From assembly GCA_003024985.2 (NCBI GenBank), contig PXIH01S0011567.1: 11,094 nucleotides of DNA; one strand, given 5' to 3'. Of this stretch, positions 7,701-11,094 are shown piece by piece (position 1 is the stretch's first letter; every line of letters begins with the position of its first letter). Under the pieces are notes generated by a model. That model was given only the letters and a program-made list of their open reading frames with translations. It was not told the origin of the DNA and ran no database searches. This DNA comes from Euperipatoides rowelli (taxonomy: Eukaryota; Onychophora; Udeonychophora; Euonychophora; Peripatopsidae). The position numbers and the translations under genes are program-made.

Positions 7701-10579
7701 TGTCCAATTAGAAAATAATCGAACATTATTTTATTCTTAAGTTGGCTTTTTTTTTAATAAAAATTTATGTAAAGTTATAAAGGAAAATAAAGGCTACTAA
7801 GTGTGTATTTAAATGTTTCTTTTTTTTTTTTGTTAAAATAAGAAAATAGTATAATTTTAATAATTTAATCATAAAATTTAGTTCATTTGAATAATGTTTA
7901 TGTAATAAAAATTTTTTAGCATCTCAGTGTCGGTCAGCCAGGTCGTCGATCGCCAAGGGCCACGACATATTTCACTAAGCTTTTTTTTTTTTTTTTTTGT
8001 ATGGTCCCGTTTTTGTTTGTCTCAAGGAAATATGGTCAGCCTAAGTCACTGTGATCTATAAACTTTCATTGCAATTTGTGATAGTTTGCCAACCCTACTA
8101 CGGCTAAAAGAAAATTAAAAATAGTGTTTAAAAACCCCAGTTGACAAGAGCAACTTTAAGTGGCAATATTTGGTTTCTTTAACAATTTTTTTTTTCAATA
8201 TTTTTGTCAAGCGATTCTGAAATTTTTATTTTATTATTTTGCAGGTTTATTTGAACTTCAGGGCCTAAATAAATATGATTGTTTAAATCATTTTTGTTTT
8301 GGACATGGAACTTTTAAAACTCTACACTGGAAATAATGAGGAAATAACATTCTAAAATTTTTTGTCAATTTCTATAGCTCACGCTATAAACTTGATAATA
8401 AATAAAACAATTTGTTTTATTTAAAATTAGTCTACTTATAAGTTAATTATCCCAAGGCAAAAAAAATTATTCTTCACTCATAGTGAAACTCTATAAAGAC
8501 AACAAATGACTGTCAAATAAGTTAAAATAACATGAATGACAAATATTGAAAGGGGGGGAGGTGCCTAATCTGTAACTTTTAAAGCCTTTTTCTTTAAAAT
8601 TTTTATACTGTACATGCAGTAAAAAACTACCAGAATTAAAGAATTTCTGGGTTTCCCCTTTTCACGATGTTACCTGACTACCATGTTAGGAGTGCAAGAT
8701 ATTTTGGTGTGTTTTTTTTTTTCCATGAGAAAGTGAATATAGTAGTTTTTAAAAAGCTTTGTTAAATGTAATAATTGTTTACTTATAATTAATTTAGCTT
8801 TATTTTTTAAAACAATGTGAATAAATCCTGAATTGTGAAACAATATATTGGTGCAAAAACCTGCATGTAACATGTTTATTAGAGCAATAGCATCTATTGC
8901 TCCCACTGTAAGTATAGTAAGCTCTCAATAGACACACTATATTTACAGTGTATAATATACTGTAGTATATTCCATTATGACAATAAATTGTTCCATTACA
9001 TTATCACATTACATTAATTGTTGAAGAATTATCATAAAAATTACTTTGATCTTGTTAAAATTAACATTAATTTAATTATTTAGCTGTCTACTTGTTAAAT
9101 TATTTTGAAAGAAAACATAATATAGTGCATTAAAGAACAAACTGGCAGTTTTTATCTATATTTGTATTAAATTATTTAACTAGGCTAAATAATAAAATTG
9201 CCTTTACATAATTTAATGTGCTGTATATCGAGCAATATGTCTTTTGAAAACAGATTTGGAAAATAAATATCCTTTAAAAAATCTACCAACATTATTTTGA
9301 AAGCATTCTCTCTTATAAAAGTTAAAACCAAATTGAAAAAATAACATTGTCTCTTATCAACTTTTACCATTTTAGTAAAGCATTTGGGAAATTGGAAATA
9401 TAAGATCACTAATCTCTTAATCTTAAAGTCAAAAATAAGTTTATTTCATGAAATCTGTAGGTCACTGCTTTGTGATTTTAAGATTAAGATAATTGATTTT
9501 CTTATGTGATGGTCAAAATAATCTGCAGTTGACAATCATCTTTATATCTTATCAGGTAATCCTATTTACATACTTAAATAATCATGATCCAAATGTTGAG
9601 GGAAACAGCTTTTTCTGGTACATACTGTAGATATTTTTGTTAGAACTATTGTCTTATTTTTTTTTTTTTTTGTAAATATAAAAAATTAGCATAAAGTTGA
9701 GGCACTGGTATTAAAGTAAAGTAAATAAACTAAGCCATGTTCTGTAGCGTCTGATTACATTTTTTAATATTGCTATAAATATATGTACTGTTTACAGTAT
9801 ATGTTGTTGTTTTTTTTGCACTGTATCTTTAAGTTTATCTTAGCAGAATCCATTTTAAATATCCATTTAGTTACATTTTAATATTTAAAAAAAATGTTTT
9901 TTTTTTTGCTCACAAATCTTTTTAAAATTTATAACTCCTAATCCTATAGAACTTTTTTTTTTTTTTAATTATTATTTTTTATGCATTCAATTGCCCTCCA
10001 CATTTTGCCTCAAAAGTTAATTTTATGATTTGTCTAGAAAAAATGTGGTAATTACATCTTTTCATTAAAAAATTGAAAAAAGCACCCAAGTAAGGAGAAT
10101 TGTTAAATGAAACAATTAACATGTTTTAGATTTTTTTTCCTATTTCCTTGCTTTCTATTTACACTAGATAAGTCAAATATTGATTCTGGAAACAATGTCA
10201 TCTAAAAATTGATATCTTGNATATTCTTAAAAAGGATGTGAATTACATATTCTTTTAGAGTTGTAATTGAACTAATTAGATTAGTTTGACTACATACTCA
10301 GTAAATATCATTTTTTTCTTTTTAACTTAACCTGTTCTGTTTATGAAAGATAACAAGATTTCAGAAATCAATTTTTATTTTGTGCCTATTTACAACAATT
10401 AAATTTTAAAAAGTTTAACTTTATTTACTAGTATGGTAATTAAACATTTTATTTTCTGTTTTGTTTTCAGAGAGGATGGCAAGGATGGTTTAAAATTTTA
10501 CACTGATCCCAACTATTTCTTTGATTTATGGCGGCAAGAAATGCTAAAAGATACAGAAAAATTAATGCATGAGAAGCGG
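4475..10579 (+). CDS. WASF: WAVE/SCAR (WASF) actin regulator, 5' part, three exons
   Basis: The coding sequence joins 4475-4742, 4846-4999 and 10471-10579 (531 nt, 177 codons, no stop; open at the 3' end). The protein begins MPLIKR and matches the WAVE/SCAR homology domain over its full length, with the family signatures ELECVTN (26-31), [13 protein letters not shown] (38-50), FGELF (52-56), DRIDRLA (71-77), RKAFKSS (98-104), the PPPL turn (131-134), FYTDP (150-154) and YFFDLW (156-161). In known WAVE proteins this domain packs with ABI and BRK1 helices and is held inactive against CYFIP/Sra1; Rac and phosphoinositides release it to activate Arp2/3 at the leading edge. Tyr125 and Tyr151 match the numbering of regulatory phosphotyrosines reported for mammalian WAVE. 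The polyproline and VCA regions are missing only because the window ends. The start is fixed by the conserved MPL-K-R N-terminus. Vertebrates have three paralogues; which one this corresponds to, or whether it is a single invertebrate gene, cannot be decided here. Confidence 0.96.
4743..4845 (+). other. WASF intron 1, 103 nt, phase 1
   Basis: Donor gtaggg at 4743 and acceptor ctcctcttag ending 4845. The intron contains an uninterrupted 23-T tract (4790-4812) followed at once by gtag, so a second acceptor-like AG ends at 4816, 29 nt upstream of the one that restores the WAVE reading frame. Between the two lies acattaatg, a possible branch site, and a second pyrimidine tract (4826-4843). The real acceptor is chosen because only it gives the family sequence EEVSLQDI. 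Confidence 0.92.
4790..4812 (+). repeat. T23 homopolymer within intron 1
   Basis: Twenty-three T residues in a row, the longest homopolymer in the window. It acts like an over-long polypyrimidine tract in front of a decoy AG; its length is likely polymorphic and prone to sequencing error. Confidence 0.85.
4846..4999 (+). CDS. WASF: WASF coding exon 2 (residues 90-141, middle of homology domain)
   Basis: This 154-nt exon is too broken by phase to show as an open frame from an ATG but is unmistakable by homology. The leftover g at 4742 joins tc at 4846-4847 to make Val90, restoring the family sequence E-E-V-S-L-Q-D-I. It then reads through MRKAFKSS, a variable stretch (Ile105 to Met121), the tyrosine at residue 125, and the [10 protein letters not shown] segment, ending with the first two bases of Arg141 (phase 2). 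The acceptor is ctcctcttag ending at 4845 and the donor is the perfect consensus gtaagt at 5000. In known WAVE structures this part is the meandering segment that runs along CYFIP/Sra1. LDKL is the invertebrate-like form where vertebrate WAVE proteins usually have LNIL or LNNL. Confidence 0.95.
5817..5859 (+). other. Splice-like pseudo-microexon in intron 2
   Basis: A 16-T tract (5817-5832) is followed by cacag (AG ending 5837), then 22 nt rich in G (5838-5859), then gtgagc at 5860, a good donor. All parts of a short exon are present on the sense strand. Including it would shift the frame of exon 3 and reach a TGA within 12 codons, so if used it would be a non-productive exon. It may equally be chance. 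Confidence 0.3.
6001..6345. repeat. G/C-run-rich repeat fragment with internal diverged tandem unit
   Basis: This segment stands out from the A/T-rich intron by a T8G8 junction (6017-6032), a pyrimidine-rich cccctccccatccc stretch near 6088, and a C10 run (6248-6257). It has an internal imperfect duplication: ggtaacacaaattt..aacttaatcgga (about 6193-6227) resembles ggaacaccaatttcaacttaattgga (about 6282-6307), each preceded by an atgtga-type block (about 6173 and 6268). It looks like a dispersed repeat or mobile-element remnant. Minus-strand open frames here (5957-6202, 6148-6357) have no recognised similarity. Confidence 0.55.
6655..6760 (+). mobile_element. Possible hAT-like transposon end remnant A
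   Basis: A local GC-rich patch contains repeated CCCG words (tttcccggccgtcccgtcgg, then gtcccgtttt at 6723) and ends in gatggtgacca. GTCCCG words next to a terminal TGGTGACC-type sequence resemble ends of non-autonomous hAT-type elements known in animals. The same orientation and words recur near 8004. No transposase, complete terminal inverted repeat or target-site duplication is visible. The assignment rests on motif resemblance only. Confidence 0.3.
6832..6854. repeat. Perfect 23-bp palindrome (11-bp arms)
   Basis: ataattaagga (6832-6842), central a, tccttaattat (6844-6854). It is a perfect near-zero-loop palindrome in intron 2, and could extrude as a cruciform or mark the centre of a small foldback element. 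Low complexity at the outer ends lowers its significance. Confidence 0.7.
6961..6986. repeat. Short hairpin ttcctgc/gcaggaa
   Basis: Arms 6964-6970 and 6978-6984 pair perfectly around a 7-nt loop (tatgatg); a one-base bulge then allows two or three more pairs. Among the few GC-containing stems in this A/T-rich intron. No function recognised. Confidence 0.55.
7053..7087. repeat. Imperfect hairpin centred on aagtga-aaa-tcactt
   Basis: Six perfect central pairs with a three-base loop (aaa) extend outward imperfectly, about 13 of 16 positions matching between gtttcaactcaagtga and tcacttaagtttgaac. Probably an old palindromic repeat. Confidence 0.5.
7114..7124 (+). repeat. A11 homopolymer in intron 2
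   Basis: One of only two A-runs of 11 or more in the gene body (the other, 14 A, is at 7499-7512), in contrast to nine T-runs of that length. Confidence 0.6.
7918..8045 (+). mobile_element. GC-rich island, T18 tract and hAT-like end remnant B
   Basis: About 60 bp of unusually GC-rich sequence (7920-7979, including gtcgtcgatcgccaagggcc) is followed by 18 T (7981-7998), then atggtcccgttttt and ggaaatatggtcagccta. The last part shares the GTCCCGTTTT...TGGTsAsC layout with 6723-6748 in the same orientation. Read on the minus strand, the GC-rich island follows an A18 tract. The island could be a fragment of a retroposed or transposed sequence; its family is not recognised and no intact protein is encoded. 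Confidence 0.35.
8399..8423. repeat. A/T hairpin with 11-bp arms and 3-nt loop
   Basis: taaataaaaca (8399-8409), loop att, tgttttattta (8413-8423) pair perfectly. Low sequence complexity makes chance occurrence plausible in such A/T-rich DNA. Confidence 0.6.
8882..8902. repeat. Hairpin 1 of cluster: gagcaatag/ctattgctc
   Basis: Nine-base arms at 8882-8890 and 8894-8902 pair perfectly around the loop cat. This stem is not simple A/T sequence, and is followed after one base by a second, longer hairpin. Confidence 0.75.
8904..8950. repeat. Hairpin 2 of cluster: 15-bp arms, 17-nt loop
   Basis: cactgtaagtatagt (8904-8918) and actatatttacagtg (8936-8950) are inverse complements at 14 of 15 positions; the exception would be a G-U pair in RNA of the + strand. 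Three bases further a third palindrome begins (8954-8971). Confidence 0.75.
8954..8971. repeat. Hairpin 3 of cluster: aatatact/agtatatt
   Basis: Perfect 8-bp arms with gt between them. Third consecutive inverted repeat within 90 bp; see hairpins at 8882 and 8904. Confidence 0.7.
9415..9489. repeat. Long hairpin, 17-bp arms with 41-nt loop
   Basis: Arms 9415-9431 (tcttaatcttaaagtca) and 9473-9489 (tgattttaagattaaga) pair at all 17 positions if the single G-T (9428 with 9476) is counted as a wobble. The loop holds a perfect palindrome atttcatgaaat (9443-9454). The size resembles a small-RNA precursor or a foldback/MITE remnant, but nothing identifies either. Confidence 0.7.
9657..9671 (+). repeat. 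T15 homopolymer in intron 2
   Basis: One of the sense-strand T-tracts; others of 11 or more are at 5569-5582, 5817-5832, 7820-7831, 7981-7998, 8712-8722, 9897-9907 and 9953-9966. Confidence 0.7.
10471..10579 (+). CDS. WASF: WASF coding exon 3 (residues 141-177, end of homology domain)
   Basis: The exon follows acceptor ttgttttcag (ending 10470) and finishes Arg141 with its first base. It then encodes [13 protein letters not shown] and the YFFDLW box, continuing [10 protein letters not shown] to EKR at 177, in phase 0, before the consensus donor gtaagt at 10580. FYTDP contains Tyr151, the position phosphorylated by Abl-type kinases in mammalian WAVE proteins, where modification weakens contact with CYFIP/Sra1. 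The final EKR begins the basic region that follows the homology domain in the family; the rest of that region is in an exon beyond the window. An open frame starting upstream at 10433 is only intron read into the exon. Confidence 0.95.
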
Positions 10580-10615
10580 GTAAGTTGCTTTATTAGTACT
10601 ATTTACATTTTAAAA

Positions 10616-10658
10616 TCTAATTTTATCATTAATTAGAAATCATTAATCTAAAATTAGA
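10616..10658. repeat. Inverted repeat just after exon 3
   Basis: tctaatttta (10616-10625) and taaaattaga (10649-10658) are perfect inverse complements around a 23-nt loop, which itself holds atcattaat twice. It lies 37 nt past the exon 3 donor. A/T-rich, so possibly chance. Confidence 0.55.
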
Positions 10659-10825
10659 GAGGACATTCATCTGCAGATCAAGTTTTTTTTTGCTTATACT
10701 TGTATTTCCATATTCATGTTATTAGGAGTAGATATTTTGGAAGTTGAAGGAATCAACTTAAAGTTTATTACCTACTTTTTGATTCTAGGATAAACATTTC
10801 CTAGTTTTATAAAATATACCAGGAG

Positions 10826-10846
10826 TATTATTATTATTATTTATTT
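10826..10846. repeat. TTA microsatellite
   Basis: About five tandem TTA units followed by ttattt. Simple repeat, likely length-variable. Confidence 0.7.
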
Positions 10847-11094
10847 AAATCAAGATGGTATACATTAAATTAAGTCTTTGGCCTTAATAGATATAAGACT
10901 TATTACATAAGTTACATTAATTATTGGACGATGATGATCTGGCATTGTGCCTTAACTAATAAAATTGAAAAGGTAAAAATTATTAATAGAAAATAAGTTA
11001 CAACATACTATTAAACATATTAATGGCATTTATGATGGGTGATTTTTCAAATCTTTTAGTTTTAATCTTTGGTAAAACATGTTTAAAAGAACTT

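Larger units (their letters stand above)
5000..10470 (+). other. WASF intron 2, about 5.5 kb, phase 2
   Basis: The intron runs from the consensus donor gtaagt at 5000 to acceptor ctgttttgttttcag ending 10470. Splicing across it joins AG to A to make Arg141 and keeps the family reading frame. No other coding exon with WAVE similarity, and no nested gene, was found inside on either strand; the small open frames within it (for example near 5539, 5957-6357, 8670 and 9185) look like chance or repeat-derived. It contains many T-tracts of 10 or more, repeat fragments and hairpins listed separately. Unresolved bases (N) are at 5889 and 10220. Confidence 0.92.
10580..11094 (+). other. Start of WASF intron 3 (runs off the window)
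   Basis: After the consensus donor gtaagt the sequence is A/T-rich non-coding DNA. No acceptor followed by the basic region expected after residue 177 was found, so the next exon is beyond the right edge. Confidence 0.85.

Noticed and set aside
8670-8906. 78-codon minus-strand open frame
   Set aside because: Biased I/L/K/N composition typical of chance frames in A/T-rich DNA, and its start overlaps the hairpin cluster.
9185-9409. 74-codon minus-strand open frame
   Set aside because: No known family or start context; A/T-driven composition.
10433-10470. Start of the 67-codon open frame upstream of exon 3 as an alternative WASF start
   Set aside because: The upstream residues are intron translation ending in the polypyrimidine tract and CAG acceptor; WAVE similarity begins only at 10471.
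1-11094. CRISPR array, tRNA, rRNA or bacterial operon
   Set aside because: No regular spaced repeats, cloverleaf with conserved arms, rRNA motifs or closely packed open frames were seen; introns and composition indicate animal nuclear DNA.

Overview
The window is animal (metazoan) nuclear DNA. It is very A/T-rich (roughly three quarters A+T by eye), mostly non-coding, and carries one recognisable gene on the + strand: the 5' part of a WAVE/SCAR (WASF) gene, whose product is the actin-nucleation-promoting subunit of the WAVE regulatory complex. Three coding exons can be read with canonical GT-AG introns: 4475-4742, 4846-4999 and 10471-10579. Joined in frame they encode the first 177 residues, which is essentially the whole WAVE/SCAR homology domain. 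The proline-rich region and the actin/Arp2/3-binding VCA tail must lie beyond the right edge. Residues such as LDKL before the P-Y-R motif and W-R-Q-E-M-L near the end look more like invertebrate SCAR than vertebrate WASF1-3, so an invertebrate is likely. I cannot name the species.

Layout. 1-4461 is non-coding 5' flank or, more likely, mostly an intron between an untranslated first exon and the exon carrying the start codon, because a good 3' splice site sits 13 nt before the ATG. It holds A-tracts, simple repeats and a diverged direct repeat (2605-2790 and 3217-3437) within a repeat-like block from about 2500 to 3980. 4462-4999 holds the first two coding exons, split by a 103-nt intron with a 23-T tract and a decoy acceptor. 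5000-10470 is a single 5.5-kb intron with long sense-strand T-tracts, a G/C-homopolymer-rich repeat fragment (about 6001-6345), two probable transposon remnants (about 6655-6760 and 7918-8045), and several strong hairpins (best at 8882-8971 and 9415-9489). 10471-10579 is the third coding exon, followed by the start of the next intron to the window end.

No bacterial-type gene, tRNA, rRNA, CRISPR array, intact transposase or second protein gene was recognised. The window looks like ordinary gene-plus-intron DNA; I see no convincing new biological system. The items most worth a second look are the decoy and pseudo splice sites around the small exons, the hairpin cluster in intron 2, and the uncharacterised dispersed repeats.
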